From Actinomycetota bacterium (GTDB lineage: Bacteria > Actinomycetota > Actinomycetes > Nanopelagicales > Nanopelagicaceae): a DNA stretch of 64,000 bases. Positions 17,056-26,266 of this stretch are shown piece by piece. Location: positions 1 to 64,000 of the forward strand of contig JAPLBK010000106.1 of assembly GCA_026392775.1 (NCBI GenBank). The letters run 5' to 3'. The first letter of the stretch is position 1; the number at the start of each line of letters is the position of its first letter. The translations under genes were made by a program, and so were the position numbers. Under the pieces are notes generated by a model. It saw only the letters and a list, made by a program, of their open reading frames with translations. It had not been told where the DNA came from and searched no databases.

Positions 17056-19704
17056 TTATGCGTTTAAGAGCGAGCGAAGAACGTACTGCATGATTCCACC
17101 GTGGCGGTAGTAATCGGCTTCTCCCGGGGTATCTATGCGCACGGTTGCAGTAAAGCTCTTATTTCCAGCAGTAACTGTGAGCTCTTTTGGGACTCCCCCG
17201 GTATTGAGTGCTGTGATACCGCTAATTGAAAATACTTCTTCGCCAGTGAGGCCGAGTGTTTGAGCGCTTTCACCATTTTTGAATTGAAGAGGTAGCACAC
17301 CCATTCCAATCAAGTTCGAGCGGTGAATACGTTCAAAACTTTCAGCAATTACTGCCCGAACACCAAGCAATGCTGTTCCCTTGGCAGCCCAGTCACGTGA
17401 AGAACCAGAGCCATACTCTTTACCCGCCAGAATCACCAACGGTGTTCCTGCGCTTTGATAAGCCACTGATGCTTCATAAATAGTTGATTGCCCTCCATCG
17501 GTTGCAAAATTGCGAGTGAAACCACCCTCAACGCCGTTGAGCAACAAATTCTTAAGGCGAATGTTGGCAAAAGTACCGCGAATCATTACTTCGTGATTGC
17601 CTCGACGAGAGCCATACGAGTTGAAATCTTTACGATCAATTCCATGTTCTGCCAAGTATGTGCCCGCGGGTGAATCAACTTTAATATTACCTGCAGGTGA
17701 GATGTGATCAGTTGTTACTGAATCGCCAAGAACTGCTAGGACTCGTGCTCCTGAGATATCAACTACTGGAGTTGGTTTTTTTGGCATTCCATCAAAGTAG
17801 GGAGGTTTTCTCACATAAGTTGACTTAGGATCCCACTCAAAAACTTTACCAACAGGAGTCGCTAATGCCTTCCAGCGATGATCTCCATCAAAGACTGAGG
17901 CATAGTCTTTTGTGAACATGGCTGATGAAATTGAAGAGTCAATCACTGATTGAATTTCAGCAGGTGTTGGCCAAATATCAGCTAAGTAGACATTTTTGCC
18001 GTTTTGATCTTTTCCTAGGGAGTCTTTTTCAAAGTCATGATCCATCGTGCCGGCTATGGCATATGCAACAACTAATGGAGGTGAGGCTAAGTAGTTCATC
18101 TTCACATCAGGACTAATGCGTCCCTCAAAATTTCGGTTACCTGATAGCACCGCTGATACAGCTAAATCTGAATCATTAACAGCCTTACTAATTTCAATAG
18201 GTAGTGGACCAGAGTTACCAATACAAGTGACACAACCATAACCAACTAAGTGAAAGCCTAAAGCCTGCATGTATTGTGTTAAGTCAGCGCGATCATAATA
18301 ATCAGTAACTACTTTAGATCCTGGGGCAAGAGTTGTTTTGACCCAAGGCTTTGATTTCAAGCCTTTTTCAACTGCCTTCTTAGCCAGAAGAGCAGCACCA
18401 ATCATTACTGAAGGATTTGAAGTATTTGTGCAGGAAGTAATGGAAGCAATAACCACATCGCCATTTTTCACGCGCGTGGATCCTGCCTTCACTTCTTCTC
18501 TCGATGTCTTATCGGAGAAGTAGGTTGGCAAAATCTTTTCAAAAGCTAGCTTTGAATCACTTAATGAGATGCGATCTTGCGGACGCTTTGGACCAGCAAT
18601 AGATGGCACCACAGTTGAAAGATCTAGAGCAACATGCTCAGAAAAACGTGGCTCAACAGAAGGGTCATGCCACAAACCCTGCTTTTTTGCATACTGTTCT
18701 ACTAAAGCAACTTGTTCATCACTTCGCCCAGTTAGGCGCAAGTAACGCAGGGCCTCTTCATCGATAGGGAAAATTGCACATGTTGAACCGTATTCAGGGC
18801 TCATATTTCCAATTGTCACGCGATTAGCCATAGGCACAGAGACAACACCCGGGCCATAAAACTCAACAAATTTTCCAACAACGCCATGCTTACGCAAGAT
18901 TTCGGTGATGGTCAGTGCCATATCTGTTGCAGTGGTTCCAAGAGGCAACTGACCGGTTAACTTAAATCCAACAACGCGAGGAATAAGCATTGAAACCGGC
19001 TGGCCAAGGAGTGCAGCTTCGGCCTCAATGCCACCAACGCCCCAACCTAGGACTCCTAAACCATTGACCATGGTTGTGTGTGAGTCAGTACCAACAACGG
19101 TATCTGGGTAAGCCCGCAATACTCCACCTACTGTGCGAGTCATTACCACCCGCGCTAAATACTCAATATTTACTTGGTGAACAATTCCTGTTCCAGGTGG
19201 CACAACTTTGAACTCATCAAAGGCTGTTTGTCCCCAACGTAGGAAGCGATAACGCTCTTGATTGCGCTCATATTCAATATCAGTATTTTTCTCAAATGAA
19301 TCTTTCGTACCAAATACATCTGCAATAACTGAGTGGTCAATTACCAACTCTGCAGGGGCAAGAGGGTTAACTTTTGAGGGATCTCCACCCAGATCCACGA
19401 TTGCCTCACGCATTGTTGCAAGATCAACAATGCAGGGAACACCAGTGAAGTCCTGCATAACCACGCGCGCAGGTGTGAACTGAATTTCAGTATCTGGCTC
19501 GGATGCTGGGTTCCAATTAGCTAAAGCCTTAATGTGCTCGGCAGTGATGTTGGAACCATCTTCGGTGCGAAGAAGATTCTCCAAAAGGATTTTGAGAGAA
19601 AATGGAAGGTTAGAAGCGCCTTCGATGCTGGAGATGTCAAAAATCTCATAACTCTTACCCGCAATCTCTAGCTTCTTCTTTGCGTTGAAAGAGTTCTTAC
19701 TCAT
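17056..19704 (-). CDS. acnA: Aconitate hydratase A
   Basis: TCA-cycle enzyme of 882 residues that converts citrate to isocitrate through a 4Fe-4S cluster. Cluster ligands are visible in [13 protein letters not shown] and [11 protein letters not shown]. The substrate-binding [14 protein letters not shown] and the swivel domain with [10 protein letters not shown] and [13 protein letters not shown] complete the AcnA/IRP layout. I start at the ATG at 19704, which has AGGGG five bases upstream; the frame is open further up to 19773 but that part overlaps the neighbouring methyltransferase. A leadered gene, unlike dxs after it. Confidence 0.95.
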   Translation of the reverse strand: MSKNSFNAKKKLEIAGKSYEIFDISSIEGASNLPFSLKILLENLLRTEDGSNITAEHIKALANWNPASEPDTEIQFTPARVVMQDFTGVPCIVDLATMREAIVDLGGDPSKVNPLAPAELVIDHSVIADVFGTKDSFEKNTDIEYERNQERYRFLRWGQTAFDEFKVVPPGTGIVHQVNIEYLARVVMTRTVGGVLRAYPDTVVGTDSHTTMVNGLGVLGWGVGGIEAEAALLGQPVSMLIPRVVGFKLTGQLPLGTTATDMALTITEILRKHGVVGKFVEFYGPGVVSVPMANRVTIGNMSPEYGSTCAIFPIDEEALRYLRLTGRSDEQVALVEQYAKKQGLWHDPSVEPRFSEHVALDLSTVVPSIAGPKRPQDRISLSDSKLAFEKILPTYFSDKTSREEVKAGSTRVKNGDVVIASITSCTNTSNPSVMIGAALLAKKAVEKGLKSKPWVKTTLAPGSKVVTDYYDRADLTQYMQALGFHLVGYGCVTCIGNSGPLPIEISKAVNDSDLAVSAVLSGNRNFEGRISPDVKMNYLASPPLVVAYAIAGTMDHDFEKDSLGKDQNGKNVYLADIWPTPAEIQSVIDSSISSAMFTKDYASVFDGDHRWKALATPVGKVFEWDPKSTYVRKPPYFDGMPKKPTPVVDISGARVLAVLGDSVTTDHISPAGNIKVDSPAGTYLAEHGIDRKDFNSYGSRRGNHEVMIRGTFANIRLKNLLLNGVEGGFTRNFATDGGQSTIYEASVAYQSAGTPLVILAGKEYGSGSSRDWAAKGTALLGVRAVIAESFERIHRSNLIGMGVLPLQFKNGESAQTLGLTGEEVFSISGITALNTGGVPKELTVTAGNKSFTATVRIDTPGEADYYRHGGIMQYVLRSLLNA

Positions 19705-19738
19705 CATCTCCCCTAATAAATCTTCCCTTACTTGAGTA

Positions 19739-20953
19739 TCAAGATACCTTAGTGGGCTCAAACAGTGCAACACATTCGATGTGATGTGTCATTGGAAAGA
19801 GATCAAAAGCTCGCAATTTCACGAGTGAATATCCACAATCTAAAAAGTAACCAGTATCACGTGCTAATGCTGCTGGATCACATGCCACATAGACAATTGT
19901 TCGTGGCATAAGCCTGGCAATTTCATTAACTACTATTTTTCCAGCACCATCTCTAGGGGGGTCCAGAACGACAACATCTGCAGAGTTAATTCTTGGTAAG
20001 TGGGTAGCAACATCTCCAGTAATGACTTTGATATTTGAATTCTCTGCAAAATTTCGTGATGCATCAGAAGTTGCGCTCTTACTGCCTTCTATTAATTCAA
20101 TTCTACCCTCAGCTCCAACGCTATCGATAAGCGCTGCAGCAAAAAGCCCAACACCACCGTACAAATCCAACACATGGTCAGCGCTTTTAACTCCACCAAA
20201 ATCTCTGACTACCTCGCTTAACAAATTGGGAGCATTGACATGGCCTTGCCAAAAAGAGCTGTTGCTAACCTCTAAAGTTTTATCTAATACTTTTTCATGC
20301 AAAACTGCAGGGCCTTCGCTCAAGCGTGACTTAGTTTCTCCGTGAGTTGGCATCAGGGAGATAGAGCGCTCATCGCTATTTGATGCAGCAATCTCTACTC
20401 GCATATCCCCTTTCCATTTACGATTGGCTAATTCAGAAAAGCCGATCTCTTTTGCCGCAACCAAACAATTGGTCACCGGAACAACCGTATGGCTTCGAGA
20501 GCCCATGAAACCGAGTTGACCATTTCTATCGGTCGTAGAGTTGATTCGAGTCCGCCAACCAAACTCCGGGCCAACGCTTTCAACTTCAATGGCAATATCC
20601 ATCTTCGCAATACGCGCAAATTGTTCAGTAATGACATCGGCTTTTAGATTACGTTGTCGTTCGATACTCACATGCTGAAAATCACAACCACCACACCCTT
20701 GACGGTGGGAGTATTCACAGGGTGCAACAACACGGTCTTTAGATGCTTTTATTACTTCCACAACATCTGCGCGGTTAAAGGAGCTACCGACTGAAGTGAT
20801 TTCGATTCGGCATTTTTCGCCAGGAATCGCATGGCGAACGAAAATAACGCAGCCTTCGTGGCGGGCAATAAAATGGCCGCCGTGGGCAACCTTTTCTATT
20901 GCTACCTCGATAACTTCGCCGACCACAAGGGTTCTTTTCATAGTTGGTGCCAC
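19739..20953 (-). CDS. TRAM-domain class I SAM-dependent RNA (uracil-5-)methyltransferase
   Basis: RNA methyltransferase of the RumA/TrmA group, 404 residues. An N-terminal TRAM domain ([16 protein letters not shown]) precedes four possible Fe-S cysteines ([12 protein letters not shown] plus TNCLVA). The SAM domain has [14 protein letters not shown], the catalytic-pocket [10 protein letters not shown] and the nucleophile region [12 protein letters not shown]. It methylates U at C5 in rRNA or tRNA; which base is not readable. I use the GTG at 20953 because TAAGGT lies exactly 7 bases upstream; the ATG at 20941 is an alternative. Its promoter is back to back with trkA. Confidence 0.88.
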   Translation of the reverse strand: MAPTMKRTLVVGEVIEVAIEKVAHGGHFIARHEGCVIFVRHAIPGEKCRIEITSVGSSFNRADVVEVIKASKDRVVAPCEYSHRQGCGGCDFQHVSIERQRNLKADVITEQFARIAKMDIAIEVESVGPEFGWRTRINSTTDRNGQLGFMGSRSHTVVPVTNCLVAAKEIGFSELANRKWKGDMRVEIAASNSDERSISLMPTHGETKSRLSEGPAVLHEKVLDKTLEVSNSSFWQGHVNAPNLLSEVVRDFGGVKSADHVLDLYGGVGLFAAALIDSVGAEGRIELIEGSKSATSDASRNFAENSNIKVITGDVATHLPRINSADVVVLDPPRDGAGKIVVNEIARLMPRTIVYVACDPAALARDTGYFLDCGYSLVKLRAFDLFPMTHHIECVALFEPTKVS

Positions 20954-20960
20954 GGAACTA

Positions 20961-20966
20961 ACCTTA
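20961..20966 (-). promoter_or_regulatory. -10 hexamer of the RNA methyltransferase (TAAGGT, 7 bases before GTG)
   Basis: Minus-strand TANNNT hexamer 7 bases from the GTG at 20953. Only 6 bases separate it from the plus-strand hexamer of trkA, so polymerases on the two promoters should exclude each other. Confidence 0.5.
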
Positions 20967-20972
20967 TGGGTG

Positions 20973-20978
20973 TAAGTT
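20973..20978 (+). promoter_or_regulatory. -10 hexamer of trkA (TAAGTT, 7 bases before ATG)
   Basis: TAAGTT then 7 bases and the ATG at 20986, with no Shine-Dalgarno. It is back to back with the hexamer of the divergent methyltransferase gene. Confidence 0.5.
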
Positions 20979-20985
20979 AATACAT

Positions 20986-21654
20986 ATGCACGTAGTCATC
21001 ATGGGATGCGGTCGAGTCGGCTCTTCATTGGCCACTGATCTTGAAGCCGCTGGTCACACCGTTGCTGTAATTGATCAAGCACGTGAGGCTTTTCGTCGCT
21101 TAGGTCCAAACTTCAAAGGCAAAACCGTCACTGGCGTTGGCTTTGACCGTGATGTTTTACGCGAAGCTGGAATTCAAGATGCCGATGCATTTGCCGCTGT
21201 TAGTAATGGTGATAACTCAAACATTTTAGCCGCGCGCGTTGCTCGTGAGACATATGGCGTCCAAAACGTTGTGGCTCGTATTTATGATCCAGGCCGTGCT
21301 GAAATTTATCAGCGCTTAGGAATTCCAACTGTTGCAACAGTTCTCTGGGCAACAGATCAGATTCTGCGCAGATTACTTCCCGAAGGTTCACGTTCTGAGT
21401 GGCGCGATGCCAGTGGAACTGTGCAGCTATGTGAAATGCATCCACACAGTGATTGGTATGGACGCCAAATTCTGCTCATCGATGAACTCACCCCAGCGCG
21501 CGTAGCATTTATTACTCGTCTTGGAGTTGGCCTTATTCCTGATCACCACACCGTCTTGCAAGAAGGTGATCTCATCCACGTAATGGTGGGCGATAACGAT
21601 GTTGCTAAGGTTGAAATGATCCTTGCTAATTCACCAGATGGAGAGCGTAAATGA
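20986..21654 (+). CDS. trkA: Trk/Ktr potassium-channel regulatory subunit, first copy
   Basis: Peripheral RCK protein of 222 residues that binds NAD(H) and gates a potassium uptake channel. The TrkA-N Rossmann motif is MGCGRVGSSLA (residues 6-16), the second strand ends with the acidic residue of VIDQ, and a TrkA-C (RCK_C) domain lies in the last 80 residues. It overlaps the second trkA-like gene by ATGA, the tandem order known as ceoB-ceoC in other actinobacteria. No channel (TrkH/KtrB) gene is adjacent in this window. Confidence 0.9.
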   Translation: MHVVIMGCGRVGSSLATDLEAAGHTVAVIDQAREAFRRLGPNFKGKTVTGVGFDRDVLREAGIQDADAFAAVSNGDNSNILAARVARETYGVQNVVARIYDPGRAEIYQRLGIPTVATVLWATDQILRRLLPEGSRSEWRDASGTVQLCEMHPHSDWYGRQILLIDELTPARVAFITRLGVGLIPDHHTVLQEGDLIHVMVGDNDVAKVEMILANSPDGERK

Positions 21655-22310
21655 GAGTTGCAATCGCTGGTGCAGGAAATGTGGGTCGGGCCATAGCGCG
21701 CGAACTTCTAGATAACGGTCACCAAGTTTTACTCATCGATAAAGATCCAAAAGCGCTAAAACTTGAGAGTGTTCCAGATGCCGAATGGCTAATGGCAGAT
21801 GCTTGTGAAATTACATCTTTAGACAACGCCCACCTCAATACATGCCAAGTTCTAGTAGCAGCCACAGGCGATGACAAGGCAAATTTAGTGACATCTCTGC
21901 TTGGGAAAACAGAGTATGGCGTGCCACGTGTTGTCGCTCGAATTAATCATCCAAAGAATGAATGGCTCTTTGACTCTTCATGGGGCGTCGATGTTGCTGT
22001 ATCAACTCCTCGCATCATTGCTGCCCTCGTTGAAGAGGCAGTAAGTGTTGGAGATGTCGTCCGCTTATTCTCATTTAAAAAGGGTCAAGCAAATCTCGTT
22101 GAATTAACTTTACCTGATGGTTCATCATGTATTGGAAAGACCGTAGAAGAGATCGAACTCCCAGAAGATGCAACCCTTGCTGCAATTGTTCGTGATGGTC
22201 GTGTGATCACAGCGAAAGCTCACGATGTATTTGCAGCTGGCGATGAACTTCTTTTTGTTGCTTCATCTGATGCTGAAGCCCGCATTAAATCATGCTTTAT
22301 ATCTAGTTAG
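21651..22310 (+). CDS. trkA: Trk/Ktr potassium-channel regulatory subunit, second copy
   Basis: Protein of 219 residues with its own TrkA-N motif (AGAGNVGRAIARELL, then LLIDKD) and a C-terminal RCK_C domain with SSCIGKTVEEIELPEDATL. It is coupled to the first copy by an ATGA overlap, so the two probably form a heteromeric ring on one channel. It converges on the DUF3159 gene with an 8-base overlap containing both stops (CTAGTTAG). Confidence 0.9.
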   Translation: MRVAIAGAGNVGRAIARELLDNGHQVLLIDKDPKALKLESVPDAEWLMADACEITSLDNAHLNTCQVLVAATGDDKANLVTSLLGKTEYGVPRVVARINHPKNEWLFDSSWGVDVAVSTPRIIAALVEEAVSVGDVVRLFSFKKGQANLVELTLPDGSSCIGKTVEEIELPEDATLAAIVRDGRVITAKAHDVFAAGDELLFVASSDAEARIKSCFISS

Positions 22311-22920
22311 ATTTAATAACAGGCGGAGCGGTTTTAATTACTAACCAACTCCCATAAGCAGTTGCAAAAAATAGCGGGTAGCCCATGGCTAAGTTAACTG
22401 TTCCCAGCAAGTTCACATTGCCACTTCGATAAATGGGATATTGAACAGCAATACGTGAGAAGAACATTGCAACCCAAATCCAACTTGCCCTCGTGTAAAC
22501 CCTCTTGCGCTCAGGATTCTTTCTCCATTCAAAGTTTTCACCTAGCAATGGTCCTAAAACGATTCCCAATAGTGGCCATCCCACTAAATTTGCAAGTAAG
22601 TATGCGCTGCCATAGGCAAGATTTGTTAATAGTTTAGGGATATAGAAATCAGAAGCATTACCCGAGCGATTAGCAAAGTAGGCACAAATCAAAACACCCA
22701 ATATTCCTGAAATAGAATGCTGAATAGTGTCCTTTTTTGCCAAACGAAAAATTGCTAAACAAATTGAAAGGCTCAACGCGGCAACAATGGCTTCTCGTAA
22801 ATTATTTCTAACATTGAAAGTGACAAGGAAAATAACTGCAGGAAGACCAGAATCAATCAGGCCTTTCTTGCCACCCAGAGCTTTGATTACTGTTTCTTTG
22901 TCTTGATTATGTTCGCTCAT
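22303..22920 (-). CDS. DUF3159 family membrane protein
   Basis: Protein of 205 residues with an N-terminal soluble part of about 20 residues and five or six hydrophobic helices (LPAVIFLVTFNV, ISGILGVLICAYFA, LVGWPLLGIVLG and others). Placement beside the TrkA pair and dut and the overall layout match DUF3159, an actinobacterial family of unknown function. It overlaps dut by 4 bases (ATGA on the minus strand), so it is the last gene of a thioesterase-dut-DUF3159 operon. A link with potassium transport has been suggested only by neighbourhood; I see no channel motif. Confidence 0.75.
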   Translation of the reverse strand: MSEHNQDKETVIKALGGKKGLIDSGLPAVIFLVTFNVRNNLREAIVAALSLSICLAIFRLAKKDTIQHSISGILGVLICAYFANRSGNASDFYIPKLLTNLAYGSAYLLANLVGWPLLGIVLGPLLGENFEWRKNPERKRVYTRASWIWVAMFFSRIAVQYPIYRSGNVNLLGTVNLAMGYPLFFATAYGSWLVIKTAPPVIKSN

Positions 22921-23360
22921 GCCACACCCGTTGATCCAAAGCCACCACTACCCCGACCTGAGCCAGGCAGTTCTTCTACTTCTATGAATTCTGCTTTTTC
23001 TACTTGTTGAATGAGTAATTGAGCGATGCGATCACCCTTCTTAAAAGAGATTGATTCCTTGGGATCATGATTAATTAAAATACAAGCGATTTCTCCTCGA
23101 TAGCCAGCGTCAATTGTGCCTGGAGTGTTCACTAGTGTGACCCCATGCTTCATTGCTAAACCTGATCGGGGATGAACCAGTGCCACATAACCATCGGGAA
23201 GTGCTAGTGATATTCCTGTTGGAATCAATGCCCGCTCCCCTGGAGTTAAAGTGAAATCCTTAGTAGTAACTAAATCAGCCCCAGCATCACCACCCTTTGC
23301 ATAACGTGGCAGTGGAACCGAAGGATCCAAACGCTTAATTAAGACTTTAAGCTTGCTCAT
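22917..23360 (-). CDS. dut: Deoxyuridine 5'-triphosphate nucleotidohydrolase
   Basis: Trimeric dUTPase of 147 residues that hydrolyses dUTP to dUMP and PPi, keeping uracil out of DNA. The five motifs are visible: GGDAGADLV, HPRSGLAMKHG (motif 2), NTPGTIDAGYRGEI (motif 3, uracil pocket), GDRIAQLLI (motif 4) and the C-terminal RGSGGFGSTG (motif 5) that closes over the triphosphate. It starts directly after the thioesterase stop. Confidence 0.95.
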   Translation of the reverse strand: MSKLKVLIKRLDPSVPLPRYAKGGDAGADLVTTKDFTLTPGERALIPTGISLALPDGYVALVHPRSGLAMKHGVTLVNTPGTIDAGYRGEIACILINHDPKESISFKKGDRIAQLLIQQVEKAEFIEVEELPGSGRGSGGFGSTGVA

Positions 23361-23945
23361 CTACGGATTAATCTCGAAATCAGGATCAACAAAGGCAAGG
23401 ATCTCTGGACTCTTAGCAATGTGGTCTAAGTACTCCTTAGGCGCGTTATTAAGAAAGTGGTCCATGGGAACAACAACAAATAAAGCAGCTGCCCTGACTG
23501 CCAATTCTCCATCAGGTGTGTTTAAGCGTCCTTCAGCAGATGTGTAAACCTTACGATTTACTTTTCCAGTAATTTTTGCAGTAATATGTAAGGTTGAACC
23601 CATAGGTACAGGCTTTAAAAAATCTGTTTCAAGACGTGCAGTAACTGCAGGTGCGCGCAATAACCACATTAACTTTCCAAGGGCTTCATCAAAAGCTAAA
23701 GAAAGTAATCCACCATGTGCCAAGCCAGGTGCTCCCTGGTGATTTTCTGTGACTGTGAACTGGGCAGTTATGTCCACACCTTGACCTGCATATGCAACAA
23801 GGTGTAAACCGGTGGGATGTAGTTCGCCGCAACCAAAGCAGTGACCAAAATGTGAGGGAATCTTTGAACCAACTGGTGGAGCTTTCAGATGTCGCTCGGG
23901 AATCATCGCACCCTCAGGTGGCGTAGTAGATGCGATACGGCTCAT
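23361..23945 (-). CDS. PaaI-type hotdog thioesterase
   Basis: Predicted acyl-CoA thioesterase of 194 residues. The hotdog domain has the central-helix motif GLAHGGLLSLAFDEALGKL, in which the HGG turn and the acidic residue on the helix are the usual catalytic elements. An N-terminal stretch with HFGHCFGCGELHPTGL, including a CxxC, precedes the domain, common in actinobacterial members beside dut. Substrate unknown. It is first in the thioesterase-dut-DUF3159 operon, with a leaderless promoter back to back with that of DUF3093. Confidence 0.82.
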   Translation of the reverse strand: MSRIASTTPPEGAMIPERHLKAPPVGSKIPSHFGHCFGCGELHPTGLHLVAYAGQGVDITAQFTVTENHQGAPGLAHGGLLSLAFDEALGKLMWLLRAPAVTARLETDFLKPVPMGSTLHITAKITGKVNRKVYTSAEGRLNTPDGELAVRAAALFVVVPMDHFLNNAPKEYLDHIAKSPEILAFVDPDFEINP

Positions 23946-23952
23946 GAAGCAA

Positions 23953-23958
23953 AGACTA
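23953..23958 (-). promoter_or_regulatory. -10 hexamer of the thioesterase operon (TAGTCT, 7 bases before ATG)
   Basis: Minus-strand TANNNT hexamer, 7 bases from the ATG at 23945; separated by only 5 bases from the DUF3093 hexamer on the plus strand. Confidence 0.5.
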
Positions 23959-23963
23959 TCCGA

Positions 23964-23969
23964 TAGCGT
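23964..23969 (+). promoter_or_regulatory. -10 hexamer of the DUF3093 gene (TAGCGT, 7 bases before ATG)
   Basis: TAGCGT, 7 bases, ATG at 23977. It fixes the start of DUF3093 at the internal ATG instead of 23944 and is back to back with the thioesterase promoter. Confidence 0.5.
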
Positions 23970-23976
23970 AGGACCT

Positions 23977-24411
23977 ATGCGATACCGAGAAGTGATCCGT
24001 ATGCCACTATGGCTACTCGCACTGATTTACTTCTTCTTTCTCTCATTTGTACTCTCCGTGTGGGCGGCTCTAGGAAACTCTGCTGCGCTGATGAGTTTTC
24101 TTGCACTCAGCGCTCTTATGGTTGTAATTGCTATCCGCACACGATTGATAATCCAAGTTAGCCAGTCAGAGTTAAAGGTTGGCCGAGCTCACATAGAGTT
24201 GAAGTACATAGGTGAAGTCACTGAATTAGATAGCGCGGCTATGAGAAATATCAGATCCCGTGATGCTAATCCTCTGGCATTTCTGGGAATTAGGTTCTGG
24301 TCGTCCACCGGCGTGAAAGTGGAGTTAACAGATAAACGAGATAAAACGCCTTATTGGTTAATTACAAGTAACAAGGCGAATCAACTGGCTCAAGCTTTAA
24401 GAGTTAATTAA
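23977..24411 (+). CDS. DUF3093 family membrane protein
   Basis: Protein of 144 residues with two adjacent hydrophobic helices near the N-terminus (MPLWLLALIYFFFLSFVLSVW, then MSFLALSALMVVIAI) followed by a soluble beta-rich domain (ELKVGRAHIELKYIGEVTEL). The layout and position divergent from dut and next to DUF4193 match DUF3093, an actinobacterial family of unknown function. The start at 23977 is set by the TAGCGT hexamer. It converges on DUF4193, sharing TTAA as both stops. Confidence 0.78.
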   Translation: MRYREVIRMPLWLLALIYFFFLSFVLSVWAALGNSAALMSFLALSALMVVIAIRTRLIIQVSQSELKVGRAHIELKYIGEVTELDSAAMRNIRSRDANPLAFLGIRFWSSTGVKVELTDKRDKTPYWLITSNKANQLAQALRVN

Positions 24412-24704
24412 CTACACTCTTTACAAACAGCTTTAGCACCTTCGCCCTTGGCAAGTTGGGTGATGTGATGCACAAGGAAACAACGTGAACATGTGAATTC
24501 ATCAACTTGCTTTGGTACCACTCGAACTGCTAATTCTTCACCTGATAAATCTGCACCAGGTAGCTCTAGACTTTCAGCAGCTTCTGCTTCATCAACATCG
24601 ATCTGGCCGGATTGAGCGTCGACACGTTTAGCTTTTAATTCTTCTAACGATTCTTCGTGTAATTCTTCATCAGTTTTTCTGGGTGTGTCGTAATCTGTTG
24701 CCAT
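24408..24704 (-). CDS. DUF4193 family zinc-finger-like protein
   Basis: Protein of 98 residues starting MATDYDTPRKTDEELHEES, which I recognise as DUF4193. The middle is highly acidic. The C-terminus carries four cysteines in the spacing CSRC...CKEC with HH between, a likely zinc ribbon. The family is near-universal in actinobacteria, where related small proteins bind RNA polymerase or regulate transcription, but I cannot assign a function here. The start at 24704 has AGGTGAG upstream; the longer frame to 24761 has no support. Confidence 0.82.
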   Translation of the reverse strand: MATDYDTPRKTDEELHEESLEELKAKRVDAQSGQIDVDEAEAAESLELPGADLSGEELAVRVVPKQVDEFTCSRCFLVHHITQLAKGEGAKAVCKECS

Positions 24705-24799
24705 TGCTCTCACCTCGATTCCATACGTGACTAGTTCCTGCGGGCGCATCATGGCGCACATCAGCCTTTACTGTTGCTATAACGCTCGGCGTGTCGGGG

Positions 24800-26266
24800 T
24801 TATTCCCCCCTCACTTGCACCTTTTCTATCGCAGCAGCCAGCGTTGCATCGACCCGGCCGTGGATTGCAGTGCCAGCCTCTACATACTCCTCGGAAAAGA
24901 TTTCTCCACGCTCATGAATCTCATGCACCAAGTCACCACGCTCATAAGGAATGACTGCATTAATTTCAACTGAGGGCCTAGGCAAAGATCGTTCAATTGC
25001 ATAAACCAGACCCTCAATACCAAATCCGGTTCTTACTGAAAATGCATAGCTATTGGGTTCTTTTCGCAAAATCTCCATAATGATTTCAGGTTTAGCGATA
25101 TCAACTTTATTAATCGCAATAATTTCAGGAATATCTCCCCCACCAATTTCTGCAATAACTTCTCGCACCGCACGAATTTGTTCGAATGGATCTGCGTGTG
25201 ATCCATCAACAACATGCACAATTACATCAGAGCCAGATACTTCTTCTAGCGTTGATTTGAAAGCATCAATGAGTTGGTGAGGCAGATGGCGAACGAATCC
25301 CACAGTGTCACTTAATGTGTATACGCGACCATCACTGGTTTGTGATTTACGCACAGTTGGATCTAACGTTGCAAAAAGTGCGTTCTCTACAAGAACCCCG
25401 GCATCTGTAAGTCGATTGAGCAAGGATGATTTACCAGCATTGGTATATCCAGCAATTGCGACGGATGGGATATTAAAACGCCGGCGCTCTTGTCGTTTGG
25501 TATCCCGAGATACCTTCATCTCTGCAATCTCTTTGCGTAGCTTTGCCATCTTGTCACGGATTTTGCGCCGATCAGTTTCAATCTTTGTCTCACCCGGACC
25601 GCGTCCACCAATACCAGCTCCACCTGCAGCGCGACCACCAGCTTGGCGTGAGAGTGAATCTCCCCAACCACGAAGGCGTGGCAATAGATATGCAATCTGC
25701 GCAAGTTCGACCTGGGCTTTGCCTTCTTTGCTCTTTGCATGCTGAGCAAAAATATCTAAAATCAAAGCGGTTCTATCAACAACTTTGACTTTGATTTTCT
25801 CCTCCAACTGGCGCAGCTGAGATGGGGAAAGTTCGCCGTCGCAAATGACAGTGTCAGCACCAGTTGCAACCACGATCTGCTTAAGCTCGGCAACTTTTCC
25901 CGAGCCAATATATGTAGCTGGATCTGGTTTATCGCGGCGCTGAATAATTCCTTCCATCACTTCAGAGCCAGCTGTTTCAGCTAAAGCTTTGAGTTCGGCT
26001 AAAGAATTTTCAGCCATCTCTGATGTGCCCTCAGTCCAAACACCAACCAAAACAACTTTTTCAAGTTGTAACTCACGGTTTTCAACCTCAGTAATATCTT
26101 GAAGCTGTGTTGAAAAACCTTTGACACGTCGCAATGAATGACGCTCTGAAAGTTCCTGGGTCGGATCTACTAACTCATCTTCATCACTAGCGTCGTATTC
26201 AGCTGCAACGCGCGCGCTTTCGGCAAGCAAAGCTTCAAACTCATCATCGAAGTCTTTATCAGGCAA
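24800..26266 (-). CDS. hflX: Ribosome-associated GTPase HflX
   Basis: GTPase of 488 residues that binds the large ribosomal subunit and can split stalled ribosomes. The N-terminal HflX domain (PATYIGSGKVAELK, VICDGELSPSQLRQLEE) and glycine-rich linker GGRAAGGAGIGGRGPGE are followed by the G domain: G1 GYTNAGKSSLLN, G3 DTVGFVRHLP and G4 NKVD. An acidic N-terminal extension of about 75 residues is typical of actinobacterial forms. It overlaps the end of dapF by 8 bases and ends the miaB-miaA-dapF-hflX operon. Confidence 0.95.
   Translation of the reverse strand: MPDKDFDDEFEALLAESARVAAEYDASDEDELVDPTQELSERHSLRRVKGFSTQLQDITEVENRELQLEKVVLVGVWTEGTSEMAENSLAELKALAETAGSEVMEGIIQRRDKPDPATYIGSGKVAELKQIVVATGADTVICDGELSPSQLRQLEEKIKVKVVDRTALILDIFAQHAKSKEGKAQVELAQIAYLLPRLRGWGDSLSRQAGGRAAGGAGIGGRGPGETKIETDRRKIRDKMAKLRKEIAEMKVSRDTKRQERRRFNIPSVAIAGYTNAGKSSLLNRLTDAGVLVENALFATLDPTVRKSQTSDGRVYTLSDTVGFVRHLPHQLIDAFKSTLEEVSGSDVIVHVVDGSHADPFEQIRAVREVIAEIGGGDIPEIIAINKVDIAKPEIIMEILRKEPNSYAFSVRTGFGIEGLVYAIERSLPRPSVEINAVIPYERGDLVHEIHERGEIFSEEYVEAGTAIHGRVDATLAAAIEKVQVRGE

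Noticed and set aside
24786..24812. GGGG-TTATT-CCCC hairpin at the hflX end as a terminator
   Set aside because: Stem of only 4 pairs without a T run and it overlaps the hflX stop region; too weak to call.
25305..25745. 146-codon open frame on the plus strand inside hflX
   Set aside because: Antisense to the conserved G domain of HflX; Ser/Arg-rich without motifs.
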